From: Isoetes taiwanensis
Lineage: Eukaryota > Streptophyta > Lycopodiopsida > Isoetales > Isoetaceae
NCBI GenBank assembly: GCA_021234155.1
Contig: JAJEKV010000104.1
Location: 1,433,900 to 1,497,899, forward strand
DNA length: 64,000 bases
Reading direction: 5' to 3'
The position numbers and the translations under genes were made by a program. Position 1 is the first letter of the stretch. Each line of letters opens with the position of its first letter. Below, piece by piece: positions 33,259-43,899 of this stretch. The notes under the pieces were generated by a model that had not been told where the DNA came from, did not search any database, and worked only from the letters and a program-made list of their open reading frames with translations.

Positions 33259-33669
33259 ATGGATTGTTATGTGAAGTTCCTGGAATGGTATGCATCCGCC
33301 CCTCATGACAACGAGGAAGTTGCGCCGACTGCGATTTATCCGTTCTATTGCAAGGAGTTGGACATCATGGCAAACAGTAGCGAGCTTGGATGCTATCGCG
33401 AGGTTGCCTTTTAGCTTTCACCCCGACCGCTTGGTCTCAGCAAGACGCCCTTGCGTGATGTCCCTCGCTCGTGGATTCCAAAACCAGCTCTAGATGAGGC
33501 GCTTCCCATTTGCAAACAGGGAAGATGTTTTTCAAGAATGCTTTCCAAATCGGGCTCCTCCCCGGTCGTCCCCTTGTGCTTAAGAAGGTATCTTATTTCT
33601 CTTTGCCATTTGCATTTGCTAGTTATTGCATTCTCGCTTCTACCAAACCAAGATACACTGAAACAATGA
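33259..33669 (+). pseudogene. Small unrecognised gene after the telomere-like motif
   Basis: gccATGG at 33,259 opens a 52-residue frame beginning MDCYVKFLEWYASAPH and ending at TAG. Coding-like sequence continues in other frames to about 33,590 (MFFKNAFQIGLLPGRPLVLKK). No family is recognised; broken by at least two frame changes. Confidence 0.4.
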
Positions 33670-33689
33670 AATCTTTTTAAGCCAAGGGG

Positions 33690-34376
33690 GTCGGTTATGT
33701 GTGATGATGCCGACTATGACGTAGAAATGGAGATAGATCTACAAGAAGAAGAGCAAGAATGTAGGAGTTTTAGCTTCACGACCGGCCTTGGGTGAACCCG
33801 TGAGGAGGGAGATGATTCAAGGTGATGAGGATGGAGATGAGGATGAAAAGAAGTTGTCCGACATAACGCCAATTTTAGTGGAAGGCAAAGAATACTTATT
33901 GCTAAGTGATATACCGAGGAACCCGCCTTTGTTACTTAATGTGTGCTAGGGAAGACGAGCTTATCAAGACCTTGGCCGAATGGGTAAACTTAGGCCTAGA
34001 TTTTGAAGAGGATTTGGACAAAGAGATGTTTGAAGTGTCTAATTATACCGCAATGCTATAAAGCTTAAATAAGCCTATGAGAGGGCTGGAGTCTCGATTT
34101 GCTCAAGATGAGGCGAATCTACCAACCAAGAAGAATTCCAAATGCCTCGCGCAAAGTCATAGCAATGATCTACAGTGTTTGGCAGTGCCCTTCAAATAAT
34201 CGCTAAAAGATAAGCCCGGTAGATGAGGATAAATGTGAAGAAGATAATCTTGAGGGTTCTTATTTGTGGGAAGTAGATGATTTTTCTTACGACATGCACG
34301 CCGGGGACAGAAAGATTGAAGGACTCCTACATTGTTACGATATATCTCAAGATTTGTTAATGGGGAGATAATCGTC
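33690..34376 (+). pseudogene. Unrecognised acidic coding-like region
   Basis: Consecutive open pieces in alternating frames read as one acidic protein: DVEMEIDLQEEEQE, then GDEDGDEDEKKLSDITPILV with SDIPRNPPLL, then LAEWVNLGLDFEEDLDKEMF and LWEVDDFSYDMHAGDRKIEG. Composition and phrasing look like real coding DNA damaged by small indels. Family unknown. Confidence 0.4.
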
Positions 34377-34499
34377 TTCGCCAGTAACTTTCAAATTCAA
34401 AAGGTCTGAGTTTGTCTATTACATCCGTGCATTATGCATGTTCGGGGAACCATTCCCAATTGGCATCAAACACCGAAAGGGGTGATAGCAATTCGGGGA

Positions 34500-34735
34500 T
34501 GTTGTGTTACAATATTTTGACGACCCAAGCCGGTCTCATGGGCGAGCAATATGTTAAATTTTTAGTCTGGGGCTTGACTCACCCAAGGTTGGAAGTCGGG
34601 TCGATAACATGGAAGTCATTGCCTTGTTGGATCAAGTCGCGGGGGGATTGAAAGAGCATGAAATTGACGACTTAAGCTTGAGAAATTGGAAGTTATATGT
34701 TTTCCAACTTGTATCGGTAAAATTATTTATGTACG
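34500..34735 (+). pseudogene. Unrecognised coding-like region
   Basis: Two overlapping frames read LTTQAGLMGEQYVKFLVWGL and then NMEVIALLDQVAGGLKEHEI, continuing to RNWKLYVFQLVSV. The hydrophobic pattern fits a helical domain. One indel near 34,590-34,605. Not recognised. Confidence 0.4.
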
Positions 34736-34800
34736 TTTGTCCTTCCGAAATTCCTAATAAAAATTATTTTATTTGTATATATTCACATCACGCCAAATAC

Positions 34801-34844
34801 ATCACCGATTTTCATTATATCTAGGTTTTCGCGTCCGTGGTGAT
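34801..34844. repeat. Short hairpin relative (44 bp)
   Basis: ATCACCGA...TCCGTGGTGAT; shortened relative of the 66-69 bp units and closest to the one at 35,545 (ACC paired with GGT instead of ACAC with GTGT). Confidence 0.6.
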
Positions 34845-34897
34845 ATCTATCTCAAGAAATGAAATATTATTGAAAAAGACAATTAATTTATTTATTC

Positions 34898-35430
34898 CTC
34901 ACACGACGCCGAGAAGCAACTCGCGGCGACTCATGTTATAAATAGAAGACCGATGTCCACGCCGACCTCCGATCGCCTTCCTCGCCTTCCTCGCTCATCT
35001 TCTACTACCGGCTTCCGCCTTCCACCTTCCTCGCCCGATGGCATCATCATCTTCCTCAGCAAGCGACCACGCCAAGATAGCACTCCCCTGCCCCCCCGAG
35101 CTGCTTCCCCGCGGACATCACCCTTGCAAAGGGTGATGAAGAGATTCAAGGAGATCCATGATGAAAACCGCCTCGCCGCCGAGAACAATGAGGCTGGGCC
35201 GACGATTAGCCTTCATGAGGGAGGCTGCCGCGCCGCGGCGAAGCGTAGACGTTGAGCTCGTGGAAACATTCGCCATGTACTAAGAGGCTTAATGAGCCGC
35301 AGGGGCGGCGCTTGAAACCGCTCACATGATTTCGTGAGCCTTAGAATATATGGAGAAGAAGCTCCGAAGCATGAGGATGAGAACGCAGCCCCACGGCCAG
35401 TACCGCGGGACATGAAAATCAGCTAGAGGA
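34898..35430 (+). pseudogene. Small-gene family unit 1 (MASS type)
   Basis: CTCACACGACGCC at 34,898 is followed by TATAAATAGAAGACC (34,937), a CT-rich leader and ATG at 35,038 (MASSSSSASDHAK). After a frame change comes VMKRFKEIHDENRLAAENNE, a charged, probably coiled-coil segment. Remnants run to about 35,424. The promoter, leader, MASSS start and VMKRFKE block recur in the following units. A 3' region with tttattaaaa leads to the next hairpin. Function unknown. Confidence 0.6.
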
Positions 35431-35544
35431 TCATGAAGATCCCTAGCCGTTGTATCTATCTATTTTTTGCTTCAAAGAAAAGTTTTCTCTATTTTTGCTT
35501 CTATCTATCCCGTTGTTCCAATGTATGTTCTGTTTTATTAAAAT

Positions 35545-35611
35545 ATCACCGACGCCGAAATGCCTTGCTTGCAATTAGGTAGCAATCAATGGATTTCGCG
35601 GCCGTGGTGAT
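35545..35611. repeat. Hairpin unit 3 (67 bp)
   Basis: ATCACCGACGCCGAAA pairs with TTTCGCGGCCGTGGTGAT. The arm change ACAC to ACC is matched by GTGT to GGT. Confidence 0.85.
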
Positions 35612-35865
35612 CTCCATGCCGCTCTATTTTGCTTCAATGAGAAGTTCTATCTTTAGTTATGTATCAAGAAAATTACTTATGTATAGATTGTATCACCGAA
35701 ATTATCAATAAAAATTATCACACGAGCTTTCTCTCGAAGAAAAGATGTTAGAAGAAGTAATGGTCCTTTTTCCTCACACGGCCAGTAAGCAACGTACGAT
35801 TTTTCACCCCTCGACCCACGGCATCCTTCAAGGCTTGGTGACTCAACTTACTACAAAATCCCCAT

Positions 35866-36400
35866 TTATAAATAGAAGACCTTCTATCTTGCCTTCGACC
35901 TCCGATCCTCTTCCGCCTTCGCTTTTCTCATCTTCTCCAGCCCTTCGCCTTCCGCCTTCTCCTTCTCCTCAGTCCTCTTAAAGCTTTTAAGCCTTACGCT
36001 CATCTTCTCCCCTTCCGCCTTCCACCTTCCGCTTCCGCCTTCTCCTCCGATGGCATCTTCATCCTCCTCCAACAGCGACCCGGCAGAGCAGTGCCAGGGA
36101 CATCACCCACTTGCTCGTGGTGATGAAGAGATTCAAGGAGGTTCACGCGGCGAAAAATGGTCACTGTTGCCGAAGATGGGAGGCGTGGACAAGTTAAATT
36201 CCGGGGGGCTGCTGCATGAGCTTAGACCTTGAGTCATGACAGCATTAACCAGTGTACCGAGGCCAATAGCCGAGGGTCGGCGCGCTTTAATCGCACACAA
36301 TATTTCGCAGCGCTTAGAAGATATGGAGAAGAAGCTTCGAGCCGCAGGATGAGAACGCAGCGACTTACGCTTCCATTCCAGGATCATGAAGATCCGTAGC
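35866..36400 (+). pseudogene. Small-gene family unit 2
   Basis: TATAAATAGAAGACC (35,868), a CT-rich leader with purine-free stretches, and ATG at 36,050 (MASSSSSNSDPAEQ). In the next frame VVMKRFKEVHAAKNG aligns to unit 1. The tail part AYGEEAS-type remnants and the 3' end near 36,400 resemble unit 1 (cttagaaga-tatggagaagaagct). Broken by a frameshift between the MASSS start and the VMKRFKE block. Confidence 0.6.
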
Positions 36401-36485
36401 CATTGTATATATATTTTTTTGTTTCAAAGAAAAATTTGCTCGCTTTCTTGCTTCTATCCGTTCTCTTGTTTTGTTTTATTAAAAA

Positions 36486-36554
36486 GATCACACGACGCGA
36501 AATGCCATTCTTGCAATTAGGTAGCAATCAATGGATTTCGGGCGTCAGATGATC
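36486..36554. repeat. Hairpin unit 4 (69 bp)
   Basis: GATCACACGACGCGAAATGCCATT pairs with AATGGATTTCGGGCGTCAGATGATC; the longest arms of the set, about 24 bp with a few mismatches. Loop sequence is shared with unit 3. Confidence 0.9.
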
Positions 36555-36915
36555 TCCACAACGCATACACCTCGTTGTATGTATAAATTCATAATTTATT
36601 AATGGAAAAGTATATGTAACACAAATATCTAGCTAGATTATGTGATAACTTGCGTAAATGCTAATTTGCATGTGGATGACAACGCCTATTCACATCGTGG
36701 CTTTGTGGATGACAACGTCATGCCAAGGGCGTGGCATCTTGCCGCCACAATAACACCGTCTTTTGTACGGCCTCGCATACAAGATTTCGGCTGGGATATG
36801 ACGGATCCCATGATGCGAACATAGGCTACCGTTGCCTAATTGCATGCTATAATTTCGCCTCGTGGGATTATCACACAACTTTATCTCCAGACATAGAAAT
36901 AGATTCCAACGTATC

Positions 36916-37436
36916 TCTAGTTTCTATATAAAAATGCCTGAGGCCTTTGTCTTCTCCTATCCGCCATCTCCTGTTCTACCACATCCCCTCCACCATCTCT
37001 CCCCGTTCTCCCATCACTTTCAATGGCCTCCAACTCCGCCCATCCCCGCCGAGATCTTGTCTCAAGTTTTGGTCAAGGAAATTCGTAATATTCGTGGCTT
37101 AAGCGGAGGAAACGGATCCGCCTTCTAAAAAGAAAAAGAATGATGAAGACGCCGCCAAGCTGGTTGCGGCAGAGGAAAAGGCCGCCTTCATGGGGAGGTG
37201 ATTTTAGTGCGCGACAATCACGGGTTGCCTTAGGATCCGCGAATTGCGCGCTACCACGAGATATAACCTCCAAGAGAGGCTTAGGGCCGCAATCGGGCGG
37301 GAGGCTGCCCTGAGCCCAACTCGATGAGCGGGAAGATAAGGTTGCTAATATGAGAACGTGGTTGCGAGGCAAATCATGTTGGAGGAGCAAAAAAATTATC
37401 ACCGCCTCTCTAGAAGAGCTTGCCCGGCGATCATAG
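36916..37436 (+). pseudogene. Small-gene family unit 3
   Basis: TATATAAAA (36,923), CT-rich leader, ATG at 37,023 (MASNSAHPRRD). After frame changes the sequence is Lys/Arg-rich and then carries EDKVANMRTWLRG and a helical end (ITASLEELARRS). It follows the same hairpin-TATA-MAS order as units 1, 2 and 4, but its middle is more divergent. Confidence 0.5.
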
Positions 37437-37592
37437 GCATCGGGCTCCTCCTAGAGGGCCCGCTTTTTTTTTTTTTTTTTTTATGTTTGTAATTGGTTTT
37501 ATTTCTCAATGGGAAAAGTTTTTGACAAATGTGCCAATATTACGCTTCCTATTTTTAATTTTCAATATCCGTGGTAGAGAGAATGACAAGAT

Positions 37593-37658
37593 GATCACAC
37601 GGGTTTAAACCCTTCATAGGGTTTTAAAGCTCGAATTTGCGATTTCAAAGGGTGTGAT
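37593..37658. repeat. Hairpin unit 5 (66 bp)
   Basis: ATCACACG...GGTGTGAT outer arms with an inner helix GGGTTTAAACCCT/AGGGTTTTAAA. Less regular than units 1-4. Confidence 0.7.
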
Positions 37659-37796
37659 ATACAAAGGTAGTTAGAATAGTTATTAATGTGTTCCAAATGA
37701 CAAGACCATTAATGTGTTCTAGCGGACAACCGACAGAATCCGCTTCGACACGCATGCACGCAACCGAAAGTGTGTTTTAATATGTTGAAGCTTAAT

Positions 37797-38323
37797 ATGT
37801 ATAAATTGAGGTCCTTGCATTGTGCTCCTTCCGCCGGTTAGAGTCTTTTGCTCCTCACTTCTATAATCTTAACGTCCCCTCCCATTTGTCATCTATGGCC
37901 TCCACATCCTCAACCGCCGATAATGGAAAAATCGAAGAGGATAGAACTCCCTTCCCGACATAGTGTTGGGTGTTCTAATGAAGAGGTTGAAGGAGCAAGA
38001 TGATCTTCTAAAGGAAAAACGCCGTTACAATTCAGCGTAAAGAAGAAGAGAATGAATTCAACCTTCTCATGCTTCAGAGCCGAGAGGCAAATCAGCGTTG
38101 AATAGAAGGTCGATGTAATGACATGCCCCAACAACCGTGACCGAGGTGGTTATGACTAAACGAGGATGCTAATTCAAAGTGTAAGAACACGCTGTGCTAT
38201 TGGGACAGGCCGGGACATGTACAAAGAGATGGTGGACGATTGGAGGAACGCTTGGATAGGGTGATTGCTCGCTTGAGGGGAAGAGATGAAGACTTAAGAC
38301 GAGGGACGAGCGAGCCACAATGA
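37797..38323 (+). pseudogene. Small-gene family unit 4, with zinc-knuckle-like end
   Basis: TATAAATTG (37,801), leader, ATG at 37,895 (MASTSSTADNGKIEED). A frameshift leads to DIVLGVLMKRLKEQDDLLKE, matching the VMKRFKE block of units 1 and 2. The last 45 codons are open: CKNTLCYWDRPGHVQRDGG, a degenerate CCHC-like motif, then a charged helix ending at TGA 38,321. Nucleic-acid binding is possible but weakly supported. Confidence 0.55.
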
Positions 38324-38476
38324 GTCGCTGTATTTTGTTTTCAATGTAACATCTTTCACAACTTTAATCAAAAGTAACCCTTTTTATTATTATCTTGTAA
38401 AGCTTCACACCTACGCCGCCACATAAATGCAAGCAATAGCGAACTCCACTCGCTCGGGCCAGTATGATACAAATAA

Positions 38477-38543
38477 GATCACACGACGCCAAGCTACAGC
38501 AGTAAACAAGGTTGGAGGCAAAGTACTTCAAGGCCGTGTGAAC
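38477..38543. repeat. Hairpin unit 6 (67 bp)
   Basis: GATCACACGACGCC on the left and GGCCGTGTGAAC on the right; imperfect arms. Confidence 0.7.
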
Positions 38544-38727
38544 ATGCTACACATTACAAGTATACTTTTACCGATTCTTTGTCTCTTAGATTCCACCAAG
38601 GCGATGCTAGTGGGGCCTAAATTTTGCCAAGCAACTTTCCGCTTTCTTCAAGCATTATGCCAATGGTGTTTACGACTGGTTGCTCCTTAAAGCTTACCTT
38701 CTTGTCGTGTTTAGCCATCGCCTTCTA

Positions 38728-39340
38728 TAAAACCACTCGTCATCGTCTTAGAGGGTTGGTTCCCACATTTCCACCCCCTCTTTGAGTGTTACGATGAAAG
38801 GCTATTTTAGCTTGTTTATGCGACTTCTCCATGCCTTGTGCACTCCACAATCGCTAGGCTTCCATACTTCCTAAAACCAAGGTGCATGAGCCCAAAAGAT
38901 GTGCAAGTAGTGCGTGACTTCACTCTCTCCCCATGCGTCTATGAAAGCTTTAATAAATTTGTTATTCGCTTGCACGAATATTTCTCATCTTCTCTTGTGA
39001 GGTCCATTCTCTCGAATGTATGGGAACAATTCAGACAATGCATCCCATGCTTTTTTTCCTCAATGCCGAACGAACGCCATCCTCAGGCGGGTCCTCCGCC
39101 TCATCAAAAGATCAACCAAAGCAATTTTCCAAATTCATAGACCTTTCTCCCATCCGGTTTCCGCTCGTGAGCCTCTCTATGATTCTTTATGAAGGCCGAA
39201 GCCACCCCTCCAATTGACACCTTACGAGGCACACTTGTTCTTCCCGCCCGCTTCTCATCGAAGCTCTAATCTTACATTGCCACCATGCAAACCTGCTTCG
39301 ATAGAACATGTTCAACTCTACGAATTCCTTCCTCTCTTCT
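38728..39340 (+). pseudogene. Unrecognised coding-like region with TATA box
   Basis: tctataaaacc at 38,727 precedes coding-like pieces in shifting frames: PYFLKPRCMSPKDVQVVRDF with SPCVYESFNKFVIRLHEYF, then AILRRVLRLIKRSTKAIFQI, then ATPPIDTLRGTLVLPARFS. The pieces read on as a single protein if small indels are allowed. Family unknown. Confidence 0.4.
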
Positions 39341-39367
39341 CTTCTTGTCCGAAATGTTCCACACGAA

Positions 39368-41099
39368 TCAGTAGCTCAAAAATATCATCTTGTCGATGAT
39401 TCTCACAAAGCCGCAAAGTGCGATATGAACCCTCTCTAATGGAATGGGGAAAATGCCATGGAACTTGGGATCTTCTTCTCCTCTATTAGGAGCATTTGCT
39501 TGGTTAAGGGACAAGGTTGAAACAGTCTTCCCAAGATTTGACTTCCTTGCATGATTGCGATGCATAAACTTTTGCATGTTCCTTGTCCTCCTCCACTTAT
39601 GTTGTACATTGCTTTCTCAGTTTTTAAATCAGACGCCAAGTGAAAAATTACTTTGTAAGATCCATAGTGATCTACTTGCAATTTTTCCCCTCCCTCGAAT
39701 CTAGATATTAGACTTCGGGGATGTCAGGTTTGATTGAACACCCATTTCAATACCTCGTGGGTTTCTTTTCTCAACTTTAAAGAGACCTAACCACCGTGTG
39801 TCATCTTCGATTGACATGAGAACCATTTTTCCAAGACGCTTCTTCTCCTCATCCGTCATCTCTACATCTTTTTTGTTATTCTTGTTGCTCTTTGATTTAG
39901 CATGTTTGCATTCTCAATTGCTCTATTCATGATGACAACGGATACCCTCTCATACTTCTCAAATTTGGTCAGTTCCATTTCATCCAATTTTATGCAAACT
40001 TCAATCTCACCATTAGTTTCTTAAATCAAGTTAAGTCATAATATTTGACAAGGAATTTTAAGAGAGTAATCAGGTCAACCCAAAGATTATTGCGTTCATT
40101 CATTCCAACTATATCACAACAATCCTTGCCATTCTTATCTTTTATGGCTATGGCGGGGACCCTAAAGACATTCAACGTGGTGCATCTCTCCTAATATGGC
40201 ATACACCATCTTTGTCCTAGTAACCCTTGTATTCTCGACAATTTGTGGACGGGGAGCGAATACTTTTTGTGCCCATTCTTTTCAACGCTGGGAATGGCTT
40301 GAATAGAGAACGTAACCAAGCCTCCACCGATGCCTACATCATCACAAACAATCCGTACATCCGTCGCTTCTAACTTCTTGTAGATCTCCCTAGTACCATT
40401 TCCAATACCATCTTCTTGAGAGGAGAGTTGTAGGGCTGACAAATCATGTCCACTATCTCCCCTCGCTCGTCGCTAGGTTCTTCACTACGTAACCAAGATT
40501 GCTTCTAGTTTCCCCGGATCTTAACCGGCCTTTGCTAGTGTTGTAAACGGACCTTTGTGGCGTGACCACTGCCTCAATGCACCTGATCCAAACTTCAGTT
40601 CCTCTATCTATTCGATAATGCTTCTTCCTTTCTGAAGCCAAGGGTGTTTTCTTCAAATTCTTTAACCTACATTGAAGCCCAAAGTTTGCTCTTTTCGAGC
40701 TCTTGGATCTTTTCTTGCAACTGCCCTATCACCAATTTGGACTTGTCCACTTCAGATCTCAAAGAAGTTTCCCTCCCCAAGCCGTCATTCCTTTCCTTCA
40801 TCACAAGGAGTAATGGCGAGAGAAAAAAGAGAGCTGGTTTAAGTTATAATTCTCTTGACAATCGAAGCAGCTCATCTCAAGGAACCTGTATTCGATTTGA
40901 ATGCCTTCATCCTCTCTCAATCTCTCACAATATCCCAAGAGGCCGAGTTACCGTCACCACAAAATCTCGACTAAACTTGAAACGTCCCGAAATGATGGCG
41001 GTTTCTTGTCACTCAACGGATCCAATGGATATAAACCCGCCATCCGCCTGTAGATGTCGACACTTTTTGAGCACGCATATGCAACATGTCGAGGTCTAA
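39368..41099 (-). pseudogene. Unrecognised minus-strand coiled-coil-like gene remains
   Basis: Minus-strand open pieces from 40,656 to 39,368 carry TEVWIRCIEAVVTPQRSVYN, TDVRIVCDDVGIGGGLVTFS with SLPVHKLSRIQGL, EIEVCIKLDEMELTKFEKYE with MNRAIENANML, and VDHYGSYKVIFHLASDL. Upstream (41,099-40,660) the strand is rich in Glu/Lys-type codons. It is convergent with the plus-strand region before it. Many frame changes; not recognised. Confidence 0.4.
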
Positions 41100-41229
41100 G
41101 TTCTTATTTTTAGACCTCCTTTTTATGCGATTCAAGATCGGAGCATATTCCCCGAAAGTCAGCTTGGATCCTTATCCACATCATTTGAGCTTCCATACAA
41201 GCGTGGATCGCATTTCGGCGGTAAAATGA

Positions 41230-41696
41230 ATGTGTACAATTTGTATGCCCCAAAGACAATTAACTTTCGCTGAGGCTCAAATCAGTACTAACCTCGCTTT
41301 TTTGAAATTTGCAACGTGCATATGGAAATCGAAAAGTCCATTCTCCTACAATCCATGCTTTTATACAAAAGCAAATTCAAAATTCAATTGTAGGGGCGGA
41401 AGCCCGTATTGGGATGAAGTAAAGATCCCTTCATTTAACTTTTAAGGCGCAATCAGCGTGCCATGAAACGAAAAGTCTAATACAAAGCTTCAACCTACAC
41501 ATTCAAATTTTGAAATGTAGAAAGCTGGAATGGACTCTAAATGAAAATAGGGCAAGACAAGAATCGGTGATGCGCATGATTGGTATCACGACAAACCAAG
41601 AGACACCTGGTCATGAGTTGCCGGTATGTTATAATGCAAGTGGCTTTTTAGAAGCCGGTTTAAGGCCAATGCTACAACAAGAGAATTAAATACATA
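41230..41696. repeat. Right-end repeat copy A, left part
   Basis: This segment, continued at 43,602-43,715 beyond the Helitron, is a diverged direct copy of 45,155-45,680. Shared blocks include aacgtgcatatggaaatcga, gatacaaagcttcaacctac and catgagttgccggtatg. Confidence 0.85.
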
Positions 41697-43601
41697 CTAG
41701 TAATGGTACCAAAATTTTTAAATTAGAACATTTAATTTCTTTCTTTTTATTCTCTGTTTTTTTTTTTTTTTCAACCCCTTCTCCCCTCCCTTTGCCTTCC
41801 CCTTCCCCTTCCCCTTTTTCTTTCTCTTTTCTTATCAGCTTTTTTCCCTTCTTTTTATCTTTCCCCGCTCTTCCCATTTTTCTACTACTTTTTTCCCTTT
41901 CCTTTTCCCCTTCCTCTTCCTTTTCCTTTTCCTTTTCTCTTTCCCGCTTTCTCATGCATTTTTTTCATTCTCTTTTGCTTACCTTTTATGTGCCCTTTTC
42001 TTCCTTTCCCCACCCTCTTCCTCTTGATCACGTGCCCTTTTCCCCATCTCTTTTCCCATTTCTCTCTCCCCTTTCTTCTTCATGCTCTTTTTTGCTTTCC
42101 CTTCTCCTTTTTTTCCGCTTCCCTTTTCCTTCAACTTTCCATTCCCTTTTCATACTTTCCCCCACCCTTTTGCTTTTATACTGTTCCTTTTTTCCCTTTC
42201 CTTTCTCTTTTCCCCTTCCTTTACATTTTCCTTTCCCTTTTCATATGCCTCTTTTCATTCCCTTTTCTCAACCTTTTTATGTAATTCTTTTTCCTTCTTT
42301 TCCCCATCCTCTTCCCCCTTTTCCCCTTTCCACTTTCTCCTTTCTTGTTTCTTTTTTCTTTTCCCTTTCCCATAGTTTTTTTCCCTTTCTTTTTTCTATT
42401 TCCTCACCCTTTCCCTCTTCCCTTTTTTTTTTGCCCTTTTCTCCTTCCTTTTTTTCCTCTTTTTCCTATTCCTTGCTCCCACCCTTTGTCTATTCTATTT
42501 TCCCCCCCTTTTCCTCCTTTTTCCATCCTTTCCCTCTTCCTTTTCTCTCGATGCTCTTTTTGCTTCCCTTTTTTCTCTTTCTTCACCCTTTCTCTCTTCC
42601 CTTTTTTTCACGCCCTTTCCTTTTTTCTCTTTTTCTCGTTCCCTTTTTCCAAGTTCTCTTTTGCTCTTTTCCCCTCTCTTTTCCTTTTTACTTTCCTTTT
42701 TTCCATGGACTTTGTAACCTTTTTCTTATTTTCCCTTACCTTTTTCTCCTTTTTCTCACCCTTACTTCTTACCCTTCTCATGGTGCCTTTTTCCTTTCCC
42801 TTTCCCCTCAGCCTATTCTATTCCTTTTTCTATTTCCTTTTTATCTTTCCCTTTTTCCTTTTGTCCTTCTTTTTCCTTTTTCCTCTTACCTTTCTTTTAT
42901 TCCTTTTCCTTTTCCTTTTCCCTTTCATCGCTTTTTCCTTTTTCCTTCCCCTTTTCCTTTTCCCTTTCATCATTTTTCCTTTTCCCTTCCCCTTTTACTT
43001 TTCCCTTTTCCCTTTCATCGTTTTTCCTTTTCCCTTCCCCCTTTCCTTTTCCCTTTTCCCTTTTCCCTTTCATCGCTTTTTCCTTTTTCCTTTTCCCTTT
43101 TCCTTTCCCTTTTTTCCCTTTTTTCCCTTTTCTCTTTCATCGTTTTTCCTTTTCCCTTCCTCTTTTCCTTTTTCCTTTTTTCCCTTTTCCTTTCATCGTT
43201 TTTTCCTTTTCCCTTTCCCCTTTTCCTTTTCCCTTTTCCCTTTTCCCTTTCATCGTTTTTCCTTTTCCTTCCCATTTTCCATTTCCCTTTTTCCCTTTTC
43301 CCTTTCATCGCTTTTTCCTTTTCCCTTTTTCCTTTTCCTTTTCCCTTTCCCCTTTTCCCTTTTCCCTTTTCCCTTTCATCGTTTTTCCTTTTCGCTTCCC
43401 CTTTTTCTTTTCCCTTTTCCCTTTCATCGTTTTTCCTTTTCCTTTTCCTTTTTCCTTTTCCCTTTCATATTGAAGCCATAGTCAAGATGAAATTTTAATT
43501 GAAGACACACACACATCATCTCCACCATTGGTCAATCAAATCCTCGACCGTCCGATTTAGGGCTCCATTGAAGACACACGCTATAATTTTATAATATAAG
43601 A
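41697..43601 (-). mobile_element. Non-autonomous Helitron, about 1,905 bp, filled with a pyrimidine tract
   Basis: On the minus strand the 5' end is A|TCTTATATTATAAAATTATAG (43,601) and the 3' end is GGTACCATTACTAG|T (41,697-41,700), matching the ...CCATTACTAG of the element ending at 31,733. The usual strong GC hairpin is lacking at this 3' end. Flanks are aattaaatacata and tatggcgcc; the homologous site at 45,529-45,550 reads aattaaatacatatggcgcc without the element. Ninety percent of the element is a CT tract. Confidence 0.85.
41756..43470. repeat. Kilobase pyrimidine tract with a tandem CCCTTTCATCG unit
   Basis: A C/T-only tract on the plus strand of about 1.7 kb. From about 42,925 it is a tandem array in which ccctttcatcg recurs about ten times at 35-70 base spacing, separated by cctttt/cccttt runs. 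Long frames here are rich in Phe, Pro, Ser and Leu and are not genes. Confidence 0.95.
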
Positions 43602-43715
43602 TATGGCGCCATAGATATGCGATTCCCCTTATTCCGGGAGAATATTCCAAGCAAATCTGACGGGAAAAAAGGGGCGGAAATATGACGTGGAATGGCTGAT
43701 AGGAGGCCATTTTAG
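43602..43715. repeat. Right-end repeat copy A, right part
   Basis: It continues copy A after the Helitron: attccaagcaaatctg and ggaaatatgacgtggaatgg match 45,578-45,665, and it ends where copy B continues into the terminal inverted repeat. Confidence 0.85.
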
Positions 43716-43822
43716 TTCATAAAACATAATATAACTTGGAATGATAGATATTTTATATGCAAATGGGAGACTATTGACGAGGGACTTGTGTTTAATTTTA
43801 ATTTGACAACAAATAAGAAAGT

Positions 43823-43890
43823 GGATCACACGATGCGAATTTAGTGTGTTCCATTTTTGTTGCATATGTACTATTCGCTTGGTGTGATCC
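43823..43890. repeat. Hairpin unit 7 (68 bp)
   Basis: GGATCACACGATGCGAAT pairs with ATTCGCTTGGTGTGATCC at 16 of 18 positions. Confidence 0.9.
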
Positions 43891-43899
43891 TTGAAAAAT

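Noticed and set aside
41792-43498. Very long open frame (568 codons) and others in the C/T tracts
   Set aside because: Composition artefact: C/T-only DNA cannot form stop codons in most frames; the products are repetitive Phe/Pro/Ser/Leu.
28189-43890. Hairpin units as a CRISPR array
   Set aside because: Spacing is 0.65-5 kb, units are self-complementary and separated by genes; the genome is eukaryotic.
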